Origin: Ceratobasidium sp. AG-K
Lineage: Eukaryota; Basidiomycota; Agaricomycetes; Cantharellales; Ceratobasidiaceae
DNA length: 64,000 nt
NCBI GenBank assembly: GCA_037039685.1
Contig: JAWNGF010000001.1
Location: forward strand, 6,386,001-6,450,000
Direction: 5' to 3'
In this document: piece by piece, positions 1 to 11,936 of the stretch
Position numbering within the stretch: the first letter of the stretch is position 1
How the letters are laid out: the number at the start of each line of letters is the position of its first letter
Notes under the pieces: generated by a model
What the model was told of the DNA's origin: nothing
The model's input: the letters and a program-made list of their open reading frames with translations, nothing else
Databases searched by the model: none
Position numbers and translations under genes: made by a program

Positions 1-998
1 AGGGTCGAGTCCACATGATCCATCGGACGTATTAGCGGCAATTCAATAGCCGTTCCTCCCTAAGAATTTGGTTCTGGCCCTTTAGAACCTCAAAATATAC
101 TGAGACCTCGAACGATTTTGATTAGACTTTAGACGCAGAGCTTCTTGAATCACTGGCTCGTCTACATGTCCAATCCAATGGTATCAGGAGACCAGCCACG
201 AAGACAACTCAGGTGCTTGTCATTTATGTTCCATGCGCAAACCCGGACAAAGCCTAATCAAGTAAATGAAATGATTCCTGTAGACAGTCCGACGAGCGTT
301 CCGCAAACGTTCTAGACTGGATGATAGGATGACGTGTGATTCACGAGCTCAGAGAAAGTGCAAGATAGCCGAAGTTTTCAATGACTTTTGATCTGCTGAT
401 ACCACAGCGAGCTTGGGTTGGACCTTGTCCTCTCAAAGTGTACTAACTTGACGGTGAACCACAGATGTCGCTCGAGGTTACTGCTACGATCAGCTCCCGA
501 ACCCATTCGGCGGCGCTGATCTACTCGCTGTGTGGTCTAGGCGTAGACCATGTGTGCGGATGGTTCGGCTCAAAATTTTCTTGAAAATTCCTGAGCAACA
601 GACGAATAACTAGGGCCATCGATGATCCCTCAGATCTATATTGGATGGAGTTGGCAAAAGGTGAGCCTCTTGGTTGGGAAAATGCGAACGGAAGCGGTGA
701 TCGCGTTGGGCAGGTGGCCTTATTTTGCAGTACACAAACCTAAAGCGCAGGGTGTGGCTGTCATAAGCCGTGGGGTGTCATATTGATTTGGTCAATTAGA
801 CTTGGTCTTTTCCATTGCAATCGTTCTGGTGAGTTGGGTGTGGTGAAACTCGGTCGTGTGAAATAAGTTGGTAAGCGATCATCCGTACTGAGACTTGTTT
901 CCTTCAAAGGCCGGATTCTTCTCTTCCTCTCCACCCCCAGCCTCTACTCCAATCCCTCTCACTTGCGCAAATTATCTCAACACTAAAATCTAACCACC
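1..998. other. 5' flank, no gene recognised
   Basis: No conserved coding stretch was found on either strand. The last 80 bases before the Rheb start codon (about 918-960) are a C/T-rich tract, typical of a fungal core promoter and 5' leader. The rest looks like ordinary intergenic DNA. Confidence 0.5.
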
Positions 999-1816
999 AT
1001 GGGCAATGATCCTCTCAAGAAGCGCAAAATCGCTGTCCTCGGCTCTCGCTCCGTTGGTACGTTGGCGCCGTTGTAGCCACCACACCCACTGTTGACATAG
1101 TTGTAATCTAGGCAAATCCTCTTTGGTTGTTCAATTTGTAGAAGGGCACTTTGTAGAATCATACTATCCAACCATCGAAAACACTTTTACAAAGTCTATC
1201 AAGTTCAAGAATACGGAATATGATTGTGACATCATCGATACTGCCGGACAAGTTAGTAACTGTGATGACCATACTGGCCCGCGAACTGATGGCTTTTAGG
1301 ATGAATACTCGATATTAAATAATAAACATGCCATCGGGATCCACGGCTATATGTTGGTGTACAGTGTTGCGTCTCGTGTCAGCTTTGACATGATCCAGGT
1401 ATGATTGTTGTGTCTCCCGCTCTCAAATTAGACCTGACATTCCTGGAAAGATTATTCATGAGAAGATCTTGACATATTCTGGTACTCAGAGAATTCCGTG
1501 TGTGGTTGTAGGGCAGAAGAACGATTTGGTGAATGCCAGGTGGGATGTTTGTCGCTGCCACGATCTTCCTCTAACTGGCTACCAGACAAGTCCCGACTAC
1601 TGAAGGTGAAAAACTTGCGGCTTCTCTGAGTTGCGCGTTCATCGAAACCAGTGCTCGGAATGGTCAGAACGTCGGTACGTATTGTCATCATTCCTCCGCC
1701 GATCCGATTGATCTCAGTCGTGCCCTTTAGCCAAGGCATTCGATGTCTGTCTGGCCCAGATTGAAAACTCAACGAACCCTCCACCTGAAAGACCAAGCCC
1801 ATGTGTCATTATGTGA
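999..1816 (+). CDS. rhb1: Rheb-family small GTPase
   Basis: This is a Ras-superfamily GTPase of the Rheb type, known as an activator of TORC1 on endomembranes. Six exons joined by short GT-AG introns give about 186 residues, the usual Rheb length. The P-loop GSRSVGKS (residues 15-22) carries the Arg-Ser before Val-Gly-Lys that marks Rheb. The effector segment YYPTIENTF (about 37-45), the switch II motif DTAGQDEYS (62-70) and the G5 motif ETSAR follow. The protein ends in the CAAX box CVIM, so farnesylation is expected. The start is the ATG in an ACCACCATGG context just after a pyrimidine-rich leader. Odd point: the G4 motif reads QKND where most Ras proteins have NKxD. Rheb identity is confident; the effect of the G4 change is not known. 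Confidence 0.93.
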
Positions 1817-2182
1817 AGTAATAGTTTGTGGACTATTTTCGTATATCGGACTGGTTTGGCTTGGATGTTGCCAGCTTTGTCTTTTCTGCATTTTCCTATT
1901 CCGCCTCAGTATCGTCGCGCCTATACATGTCGAATCTGATTTGAGTCATTTTGACGTACCGTGGTGCAAAGCTCGAGAACCCCGACGTGTCATCAGCCTC
2001 GCTATAATGGTGCTGTGCGTACGTGGTTCCTATTTACCCAGCCCGTAATTGTCCTCACCATTTTAACCGTGGCCATGTGATTGGTGCGGCGATTTCAGGC
2101 ATGAACGTTCTTTTTATTAACAACCACTTCGTATATCCATCGATATTCAATAGTTTGGTACGTGCTCAGTTCTTCCATTCTC
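1817..2182. other. Convergent intergenic region
   Basis: This stretch lies between the 3' end of the Rheb gene and the 3' end of the beta-mannosidase gene. Nothing coding is supported. It should hold the two 3' untranslated regions. Confidence 0.5.
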
Positions 2183-5100
2183 TCACGCACTTCCGTCTCC
2201 GAGGTACCTCGCTTTCACCTCACGCCCATTCAACCCCCTAACAACTATGACTTGATCATCCCCGGGGTCAAATCGATAGCTTGGTCGCTCCACTTGGCGT
2301 CTTCGCCATCAACATCCAGGATGATTCCCTTAATGGGGATGGAGGTTGAAAGTGTCACGAGCGTTTCATCCGACCCTTCGCCCTTGGATGTGGAGATCTT
2401 CAGTGCGACTTGTTCCGGGGTCGGGAAATGAATAAACTTGAACGGCTCGGGCCTGCAACGATTCCATGAGCAATGTTCGATCCGGAAAGTCTACTAGACC
2501 TTACCAGTTGGAGTAACGAGCGAGCACTTTGCCATTCGCGTCTAGGAGCCTTGCCTGTACAACGATTGCATTATGAGGATCGCTATCACGGGTTCGTTTC
2601 CCTTCGCCTGGCAAGTTACCATTCCACAGCTCGGTACTGGAGTTGAGTGCGAGTGTGACATTCAACGTCTGGGTATCAACCAGCTTTCCGCCGCCCTCGA
2701 CATCGAAGCTACGAACTTCAAGAGTGGCCTTGACAGGCTCGAGTGTAGAGTTGGTTCCCCAAATTTCTAGCCGAGTTTCGATTGACGAGTACAACGCTGA
2801 ATGAGGGCCAAGGGGGATCTTGACAGTCTTGCGGGTCATCCCTACAGTGTACGGACGTAGCTCGCGCGCGACAGTGAAGTAGGCAGGCTTGGGGCGGAGA
2901 AAGTAGTCGACAATGGCCCAAGAGGTGACAGGCCAACAGTCGTTGATCTGGTGAATGGGTGAGTTCCATGGTCTCTCTAGCGCTATGTCATATGTGAGCC
3001 TTACCTGCCAGACTAGGCGCCGGCAGTGTACTCCTTGCCCTTGCCCGCCACTCGCGTCTCCACAAGCGATAAGCAGATGCGAGAGTCTCAGCCTGCATGA
3101 TCTGGGTGTAGTATACATAGCTGAAATAGATGTTCAGTCATGCATCGAACAAATACGAGCTGCACTTGCCTTTCGATATCGAATGCATGCTTAAAGTTTT
3201 CTACCAGGTATAGCTCCAGACGGCGCTCGAACCCATCAGCCTTGTTGTGGTTGTTCATGATACGTGATTGAGGATGACGCTCGGCCTTGTCGCCTCCAAG
3301 CCAATAATCGACCGTGCGGATGTTGGGGAATCCCTCCCTAGGTGTAAGATGAATACGTGACCAAGGGAAACGCATATATGCGGCTTACATCCCAAATTCG
3401 GATACGAAGCGGCCAGATAGGATATCCCAGTTGTGCCATGGTTCTTGAGATCCCTGTGCGTACAGTTAGTTTCGTATTTTATTGTCCTATCCTTGAGTTG
3501 ACCTACGTGCCAAACATTCCCTAAGTTGATGGGTTAAAAACGTATACTCAGACTCTAGCAGAACAGATGGCTTACATTGATGGATATCTCCATATGTGCG
3601 ATCCGTTGTAGGTTTCCCATATCCGCTGTAAGGGCTGGCGCGATGATAGTGCGTGTCGGATAAACGGTTCACGACCTCTGGTAATACAACTTCGTAGATG
3701 TGACGAGCTGGGAAGTTGGTCTTGCGGAAGTCTACCTGGCCAGGCTCGACGCTGTAATCAAGTTCGAGCTTCAGGGACTCGGCAACTTGGTAGTCCTCAT
3801 TGTTCCCCGCTGCAAATTACAGGTGAGCATTATAGTCACCTATTTCATGTGACGGCCTTACCCCAGATAACGAGCGAGGGATGGTGTCGGATACGCTTCA
3901 CATTTGCCTCGGCTTCAAGCTTAACCGATTCGACGAGCGAATCGTACGCAGGATACTAGATATCGACTCTGGTGAGTATTCCACCCACGATTCGAAGGCC
4001 TTCGCTTACCTGCCCGCATCCAAACATAAAGTCCTGCCAAACCAAAATACCAAGCTCGTCGCACGTATCGTAGAACACATCATCCTCATAGACCCCACCG
4101 GCCCAAATGCGGATCATGTTTTGGTTTCCATCGACAAGGAGTTGCAGCCAAGCACGATATCTTTCAGGCGTAATGGTAGTAAGAAAATTATCAGCTGGAA
4201 TCCAGTTAGAGCCTAGGCAAATGTGAGTGCGCGTGTTCTATGATTCGTGGGTGTTATGTGGGTTGGACGTACCACCACAGAAGATCCTGATGTTATTGAT
4301 CTCGAACAAGAATGTCCGTCCTTCCTGGCCCTCTAGGGGATCTTCAACCACTCTAGCGCGACGGATGCCGATGCGTTGTGAGTGCGCTGCGAGTTCCTTG
4401 CCAGACTGAAGCCACACATGATTTATAAACGCTTGTTGACACGGAAGGGCATGGGGCCTACCTGATCGGCCACTTGCACATCGATGTGATACAAGGCTTG
4501 CTTTCCATAACCGACTGGGTACCATAGGTCGACGTCGCCTTTGGCCAGCTCGAATTCTACGGTGCCTTTGCCACCATTGAACTTGGCATCTGCTTTCTTG
4601 ACCACTGCCCCAGTCGAGGACTTGAGAACAACCGAGGCGGAAAGATCGCCTGTTGGATGGCGAGTTTAGTTTAATTGACAGGAACAAACTGCATCGGCCG
4701 TTTGCTCACTCGATGGCTCTGAAACCTCCAATGCTACCGAAACTTTGGCCGAAAGATCTTCCTTGACATCCTGGCTTGCCCTAACGTCAGAAAGTCGGAC
4801 TGCATAAGTCTCGAGAGTAATAGGCCGCCATGGGCCGATGGTACGAAGAACTGGGCCCCAGTCCTATTGGTTGCTGAATGATCAACAAACCCATCTACCA
4901 CTGGATTCGGTAACACCTACCCATCCATATGTATACTGGGCGGTACGGACATGCAAACGTGATGAATCACCGTTCCATAGCGCGAACTTGCCGTGCTTTT
5001 CTTGAAGCTCGCGACCTAGGTGGCACAGGTTAGGCTATGTGCAATACAATCAAGGCTAATACTTGCCTTTGACAAAGGTCGATGGGAACGTGAGAACAAG

Positions 5101-5807
5101 TTTATTCTCGCCTTCTACTAAATAATCCTTTACAGCAACCCGGTAGGGCAAGAACATATTATTGGCCTCCAATATGACTTTGCCATTCTGTAATTAGAAG
5201 GGAGTGGCTCAGTTTGGGCGTGAATCTCGCGGGTGCAGACTTACGAGCTCGACCGTGCAGTACGTATCTAACCCATCAAAAACGAGGTCGGCATTTGGAT
5301 CCGATAGGTCCTTCGGTTGCAACTGGAACGAGGTACGAAATGCCCAATCGGCCTCTCCAACCCCTGAAAATCAAGTCATCATTAGCTGCCCTGAATGCGC
5401 ATATCTCCCTAAAGTTTGAGCGATGCAATGCCGAAGTACCTGCGGCAGACTAAACGAATATAGATATGCAAGTTGCGCTGGAGCTTCATCGTATGCGACA
5501 TGCTCGGAGCAGCAGGTGGCAAGATTGCGCAGGAGTGGAGTCGAGGGATGGCAGAACACTTACATTGTACATCCCATTCTTTGAGACCGATGTACGGATC
5601 AGGGATCTTTCCGAGCTTTATGAGTTCGACGTGGACAGAAGTGGGGAAGGTAGAAGTTAGGAGCCATTCGTCCTTTGCTGTCACTGATGCATCTCCACGT
5701 TGGCCGACTTGTGTGAACGACCAGTTGGAGTGAATAGGTATTGAGGTGGGCACTGATATTGGTAAATACGTTGGATCTCTGTGTCAAGGGACCTGCAGGC
5801 ACTTACT
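2183..5807 (-). CDS. Beta-mannosidase, glycoside hydrolase family 2
   Basis: The enzyme removes terminal beta-D-mannose from manno-oligosaccharides. Many exons with short introns encode the GH2 architecture: an N-terminal sugar-binding domain, an immunoglobulin-like domain and a TIM barrel. The acid/base Glu sits in WAGNNEDYQ (codon 3796-3798) and the nucleophile Glu in RFVSEFGM (codon 3397-3399). The barrel ends with INDCWPVTSWAIVDYF. No signal peptide is visible, so the protein is probably intracellular. The reading begins MPTSIPIHSNWSFTQVG, and its ATG appears to be made by splicing (A at 5807, TG at 5752-5753). One intron is GC-AG (3121-3169). Three single-base gaps break the frame (3044-3046, 3016-3017, 2260-2267). 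As it stands the tail stops at 2245; restoring the frame would carry it to 2183. It is divergent from a sugar transporter. Confidence 0.9.
3121..3169 (-). other. GC-AG intron in beta-mannosidase
   Basis: The minus-strand junction reads GAAAG|GCAAGT ... TTTCAG|CTATG. Splicing there restores the frame across a Ser codon and gives the continuous FDIESYVYYTQIMQ. No GT donor fits. Confidence 0.8.
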
Positions 5808-6661
5808 CCGAGTTCAGTCGAGATCCGAAATAGTTGGTAGGGTGAGACCTGGAGGGCAATGGATGGCCAGTGGTCTCAAGTAGTTTCAGACACGAATCCG
5901 GCGGAGAAATATCTAGACGGTAAGTTGAAAAGCTCGATTTGGGATGCTATAAGAATGACAACTCATCTTCCAATCATCTGCGGTCCCGGTGCTTCCGAAA
6001 CTCATTTACCCTGTTGGTTCTCGTGAGCATATAGCATGTACGGGCCACTGCCGGGTGCCCGCAATTCACGGCGCCTTGCTCCGATGATTCTCCGGGCGCC
6101 TAGCGGGTTATGTCATCCCAGGCAGAGACCACCAAGGGTCGGGCTGAAATTGAAGTCTAGTGGCAAACTAAATAGCGTGATAAATGGGTATTATATTTGG
6201 CCAAAGTGGCTGGGTATTTTGGCTTTTGGCGGGATATCCTCGGATAATGGCCTCTCGGAGAAACCAAGGTCACACCATCCGTGACTGGGCGAGACGGATA
6301 TAGTAATGTATGTTGATGGACGGTAACTTGATCACTTGGGCGCTGATTGCTATGGCTTCAATTGGTCACTAATAACATTTCCCCGCTGCCTCCTGGTCGA
6401 GGCACGTTAGGGGCCCCCCTTGCCCACGCGGGCTTCTCCATGAGCCAGGTCGGCCTCCCCGACATTCCCCCGTGGGCCAACACTCCGGCTTGTGCGGTAT
6501 CTTCCTATAAATATGCAAGACTTGACCTGCTTCGATTCTTCGTGGTCTCTGCTGCTCCTGTCTCTCCAGCTTAGCCCCGCATCCCCGCGTTCAGGTTAGT
6601 TTTGACTGCATCTGCCTCAGCTGCCAACATACTCATTGGCCGTGTCTACCAGCCTTGGGCC
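5808..6661. promoter_or_regulatory. Shared divergent promoter region, beta-mannosidase / sugar transporter
   Basis: This 854-bp region separates two genes transcribed outward. It holds a clear TATA box for the transporter at 6506-6512. CCCCGC elements at 6381, 6575 and 6583 match, on the other strand, the SYGGRG core bound by CreA/Mig1 carbon-catabolite repressors. Such short sites occur by chance, and two of them lie in the likely transcribed leader. Confidence 0.45.
6506..6512 (+). promoter_or_regulatory. TATA box of MFS transporter
   Basis: The sequence TATAAAT lies about 150 bp upstream of the ATG. That leaves room for a leader of about 120 nt which may contain a small intron. Confidence 0.55.
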
Positions 6662-8540
6662 ATGTCGCACTCAAGTCACTCCGATCCTGAAAAAGTTATC
6701 GACGAGAAGGCTCGCCCTGCTGGCGGTGCCACTCAACTCGAGCACGTTGGTGATGTGAGCCAAGTCAAAGGTTAGCCGGGTTTGTTTGATACATCTGTAT
6801 ATAATAACTCATTGCTTGCTTAGGCGCAAAGAAAATCGTCGAGGTTCGCAATGCCGCTTTTGTAGCTGCGACTACCCAGGCTCGTCTCAACCCATGGTCG
6901 CGCGACTCCCTCTTCCTCTACTGGTGCTGCTTCGTTTCCTTCCTCTGCTCCTGCGCGAACGGCTACGACGGATCTCTGTAAGTAATTCAACGAAGCATGT
7001 GAAAGTCCGTTACTGACCTGTGTATCATAGCATGACCGCCATTAACGCCATGCCCTACTACCAGCAAAAGTTCAACTCCGGCACACTCGGCTCCACAACT
7101 GGTATCATTTTCGCCATTTATACCGTTGGTGGCCTTATCGCGCCTTGGTTCGCCGGCCCTATTACCGATCGTTTCGGTCGACGTGGTGGCATGTTTACTG
7201 GTGCCATTATCATCTGCATGGGTACTGCCGTCATCGCCTCTTCCAATGTCAAGGGACAATTCATTGCCGGTCGTTTCATCCTCGGTTTCGGCGTCGCTAT
7301 CCTCACAACCGCTGCCCCCTCGTACTGTATTGAGATCTGCCCCCCTCAATGGCGTGGTCGCATGACTGGTTTCTACAACTGTGGATGGTGAGTGCTAGAG
7401 ACCTGACATTTCGGTCCTTGCCCTGAAACTTTATTCCATAGGTTTGGAGGATCCATCCCAGCTGCTGGCATCACTCTTGGCACAAGCAAGATGAACTCGC
7501 ATCTCTCCTGGCGGCTCCCTCTCATCTTCCAGGCCGTACCTTCTGCCGTCGTTATTCTCGCCGTTTGGTTCTTGCCCGAGTCGCCCCGTTGGCTCATGGC
7601 TAACCAGCGCGACGAAGAGGCTCGTGAATTCCTTGTCCGCTATCATGGTGGAGGCGATGTTAACAGCCCGCTCGTCGAACTCGAGTGGACCGAGTTCAAG
7701 CAAGGAATCGAAGTTGACGGCTCTGACAAGCGCTGGTGGGACTACTCTGCGCTCTTCAACTCCCCTTCCGCCCGCTGGCGCTCGCTCATGGTCTTGCTCA
7801 TGGGTGTTTTCGGTCAATTCTCCGGCAACGGTCTTGGTTATTTCAACACCGAAATCTACGCTGCAGTTGGTTATGACACCTACATGCAGTTCGTCCTCAA
7901 CTTGGCCAACTCGTTCTGCTCTGCGTTCGGTGCGGGCTGTGGTGTCGCTCTTGCTGACAGGATGCCTCGTCGCAAGGTCCTCGTCGTCGGCACTGCAGTA
8001 TGTGCTGTGATGCTTGCCATCAACGGTGGCTTGTCCGCCAAGTGGGCGAACACTCCCGAAGAGCAAAAGAACCTGGCTGTTGGACGTGGCGCCGTTGCTG
8101 CTTTCTTCTTCTTCAATATCATTTACTCGTTCGCCTACACTCCCCTCCAGGCTCTCTACCCCGTCGAGTGTCTCCAGACCAACTCGCGTGCCAAGGGTAT
8201 GGCCATGTACGCCTTTGTCGTCGGCGCCATTTCTTTCATCAACTTGTACGCCGGCCCAATTGCCCTCGACAATATCGTGAGTGTCGTAAAAGTCGGCATG
8301 AGAACGCCCGCTAATTATTTATTCGTTTCATAGAAACACAACTACATCTTCATCTTCGTCGGATGGGATCTTGTCGAGTCTGCGCTTTGGTACTTCTTCG
8401 GTGTTGAGACCGTTGGTCGCACTCTCGAAGAACTCGAGGAGATCTTCAGCGCCAAGAACCCTGTTGCTGCATCCAAGGGCAAGCGCACGGTTGCGGTCAA
8501 GGATTCTGGTGCTGTCGCTGTCGTTGATCAAACCTACTAA
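6662..8540 (+). CDS. MFS sugar transporter (hexose/lactose-permease type)
   Basis: This is a 12-helix major facilitator of the sugar-porter family, expected in the plasma membrane and moving a hexose or oligosaccharide with protons. Five exons (first intron 6771-6823) give about 550 residues with an intact frame. Sugar-porter signatures are present: DRFGRRGGM between helices 2 and 3, the GRFILGFG stretch, PESPRWL after helix 6, and the VETVGRTLEELEEIF motif after helix 12. The N-terminal tail is hydrophilic. The similarity is to fungal lactose permease/hexose transporter proteins; the substrate cannot be told from sequence. It shares a promoter region with beta-mannosidase, which suggests import of mannan-derived sugars (inference). 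Confidence 0.92.
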
Positions 8541-10319
8541 ATGCGTGATGAAAAAGAATGTACTAAGTAGCTTTGATTTTTTAACTGGTCTTTGGATATT
8601 TCTTCCTTTCTCTCCCCCTCACCACTTAGTGGAAGTGTGCCTCGTTGTATTGTGTTTTAACGGTTTTCCTATTATGTCTTGCGAGGTTTTTGATAACATG
8701 ATCATTCCATCAACCTTCGTGATCCTGAGGCGCAGCACGTTCATCCCTGATTGATCTCTTCGAAGCTTTGTGGTAATATCGCTCGGTAGCGATTACGATT
8801 GGCTCAGACACCAGGAACTGCTCAGGTATTCAAGGGGGTGTGGAGTGGATCATCTTCTCGCGTTCTCCCTGCAGCCGCTATTATCAGCCGCCAGTGTCCC
8901 AAATCCACGCACCTAGGAATTCCGGTCACATCTTCAGTCACGTTTATACGAAGCTGCGCTAATGTTGAAATGTCGTAGTAAATGTAATCAGACTAACTTG
9001 AGTGAGGGTAAACCACAAAGCCGTTTGTGTCTACCGGTGCGTCGAGTCAGTCAGAACGCGCATGTATACGTGGTCTGAGTATAGAAATCAGCGAAACGTA
9101 GAAAAATTGAGAAGCAGAGTAGTTAATCTTGAAATTGGCTGTACACTTCGCGTTGAAGTGAATTAGGAGAGCTGGATGCTGGTCGGCTTGGATATATGCG
9201 GACACGTGCCGCATTTAAAATAAAGCAGGGACAACACGGATAGCTAGCGCCGGGGTTGTCCGACTTATACCTCCCGGAAATAAACGAGATAGCGGTTATT
9301 GAGTTAACTATGAGATAAGCCGTATGCGCTGTATACCCCTGCAAACTTTGAGCTTACGTTTACCAGCAGGTAGTCGAGCAAAAAATGGCACGTGACTCAT
9401 CCGTGTTACTCCCTGAAATAAATTAATAATATGCGGTCACGTGGTACAAACCTGTTTCGCAAAGAGGATTTGATAGATTACAGTAACTGAGAAGCAATTA
9501 GCATCAACATGAAGTCATACAATGCATAGACACAGTGAGACAACACCTTAGTTTGCTAGCAGCTATAAACTCGTGTGTAATGTTTACTCGGCGTCACATC
9601 AGAAGGTTTGTCTTGACTCCTGTGTCTCGGTCGTTGAGTCACGCAAGTGCATTAGAACTCGCCTGGCTATATCGAGAAATAGAGCTGCATAGTGCTTTCT
9701 GCATGATTGAAGTACACCTTCAGCCGATAAATTGCCATGGCCAATGTCAGTATCTTGGCACACGAAGCACGGCTAGCGTACGTCTGAAAATGGCTATAGG
9801 TAGACCGGCACACTCGATGCAACTTGAATGGCACGCTTCGAGCCCTACTACTATAGATAGGATGGTTGAACTTATTACTGTATACGGGATTTTCTTAAAG
9901 TGGTTACTTATCAAAGCTTGCTCCAAGTCCGGTTGAACTTGCAATTATCAGAGTCAACTCATGGCCACTGATTTAATAGTATACGGTTTCTATCTGTCGG
10001 TAGTGGGGTAGGTGCCCTCAATAAAATGACAATGGCCGAGCGAACAGGCCGGGCTTATAGAGCTGGTCAAGGTGTCAGTTTTGGTGTGATGCAAACCTCC
10101 ACCTCTAGATCGTTTTGCAAATATCGCATTTATCGACATCGTCGTCTTCGCCTTACCGAGCGCAGCTTATAAACCAATCAACAAGATCTTTCTATCCTCA
10201 CTTGGAACATCAGTGAGGTGACTAAGATAAGACTCTACTTGTGTGAACCTTGCCACCAGCCTGGGATTATTATAAAAGACCCCGGATCTCTAGTAGATCG
10301 TTCATTTTCATCGACAATC
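8541..10319. other. Intergenic, no gene recognised
   Basis: No open frame here shows conserved protein character. Three CACGTG palindromes occur (9203-9208, 9389-9394, 9438-9443), possible bHLH sites. The last 60 bp hold the TATA box of the next gene. Confidence 0.5.
10271..10278 (+). promoter_or_regulatory. TATA box of iron-type alcohol dehydrogenase
   Basis: The sequence TATAAAAG lies 49 bp upstream of the ATG at 10320, a strong TATA match at usual distance. Confidence 0.65.
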
Positions 10320-11708
10320 ATGGCTCAAATTTGCATCCCTGCCAATACATACTCATACTCTAAGCTCAAATACCTTCATTACGGGTTAGGGTCGGTTTCC
10401 AAACTCCCTGAAACAATCCAAAAACTAGGGGGTACACGCGCACTGATTCTTACCGGAAAATCAGTCTCCAAATCGCCTATATTCGAATCGACAAGTAAGG
10501 CACTTGGCGTTGTACACGCCGCTAGCTTTACGGATATCGGACAGCATACACCGATTGCTGGGATCAAAGCCGCGCTCAAGGTGTTGAATGAAACCAATGC
10601 AGACGTAATCGTTGCACTGGGAGGAGGGAGCCCAATCGATGCTGCAAAAGCCATTAGCTATTATCACAACGAGTCTACTGGGGCGGGCTTCTTGAAGATT
10701 ATAGCGGTTCCCACAACTTTAAGCGCAGCCGGTGAGTTGTGGTATGGTGTATTATTAGATGTGCTGTCCGACTGATCAGCAGTATACAGAGTACACGATG
10801 AATGCTGGCTATACAAGCGAAGAAGGGCACAAGGTTTGGTGAAATTCGCTTTAACTTTAATCCCTTTGACTTACGTCCCTGCAGGTGTCAGTCAGCGATC
10901 CGGAACTAGTCCCCGATGTAAGCATACTCATTTAGTGCTGCGTGAGATCTAATCCACTATTCCAACCTCCCTCCTATAGGCCGTTATTTTGGATGGAAAC
11001 CTCACGGTCTACACGCCATCCCGCCTCTGGCTATCGACTGGCCTCCGGGCACTTGACCATGCGGTGGAGAGTTTGTACCGGTAAGCATGACTGTATGCAA
11101 ACAACGGACCAGGACTAACGTTATTAAAGTGCACCGCCAGTAGCTTTCACTGTAATCGAATCCTCCTTATCCTCGATTCCTCAACTCTTTGAGAACCTGA
11201 TACAGTCGCACGCCAACCCAGATGATCTCGAAGTTCGCCAAAGGCTCCAGCTTGCCTCCTATCTTTCTCTCGTGCCTAACCCCAGACCAGGTGCACTTGG
11301 TCTTAGTCATTCGCTCGGGCACAAGCTTGGGGCAACATATCAGATCCCTCATGGCATCACCAGCTGTCTGACTTTGGCCAAGTCAACAGCGTTGAAAGCC
11401 CGGACTTCGGACGCGTATAGTCAGGCAAACTTGACCCGAGCTGCGAAGCGACTACAGTTCGAAGTTGGGGATTTGCTACCAAAGGAGTCGGCCGACAATG
11501 AACCGAAGCAAGCAGAGGAGGTGTTGTCTTGTCCAAGTACATTGACGCGTTGGTCAGGAAGCTCGAGTTGTACACAACGTTGGAGGAGTGGAAGGTGCCC
11601 AAGTCAGATTTGGAACGCATCGCCAACGCAATCGAAAAGGGAGGACTCGCGGGGGGAGAGGGACAGCCAAGCGTCTCTCAGGTCCACGATTTGCTGAACT
11701 CTATCTAA
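10320..11708 (+). CDS. Iron-containing alcohol dehydrogenase / maleylacetate-reductase-like
   Basis: This is a group III metal-dependent dehydrogenase with dehydroquinate-synthase-like fold. The nucleotide-binding loop GGGSPIDAAKA follows a conserved N-terminal sheet. Metal ligands are visible as Asp and His in GLRALDHAVESLY and two His in GLSHSLGHKLGATYQIPHG. Five exons follow standard GT-AG splicing; the start is the first ATG after the TATA box. The family includes maleylacetate reductases of aromatic catabolism and simple alcohol dehydrogenases; this sequence resembles the former more, but the substrate is uncertain. Near 11522-11531 the conserved C-terminal frame (SKYIDALVRKLELYTT) is one base out of register with the upstream exon. 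As written, the last 60 or so residues would be replaced by unrelated sequence. Confidence 0.85.
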
Positions 11709-11936
11709 CTGCTAGAATGTATGTTTACGCTCAATTTGAACAAAGCTTGAATTCGACGATCGTAGTCGTCGCGTGTTGAGATGATATGTGATTGTGTAAT
11801 GTGGGCGCCTAGGCGGTGTCGTCCAGGGTCTAGGAATAGTAGTATCCTTGCTTTCGCAGCCGGACTCACTTGACGTGTGGCTGCTTGGTATCTGGCTCGG
11901 CCTTTGTTTATAACCTCTGCTTTCAACCTGTACAAA

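Noticed and set aside
1..15. A GGTCGAGTCC string resembling a tRNA B box at the window start
   Set aside because: It is one base short of GGTTCGANNCC and no A box or cloverleaf could be traced around it.
8371..8754. A 127-codon open frame overlapping the transporter 3' end
   Set aside because: It is a shadow in another frame of the last exon of the MFS transporter, then random sequence.
9535..9936. A 133-codon open frame in the 8.5-10.3 kb gap
   Set aside because: No recognisable family, no introns or TATA support, and no coding-like composition.
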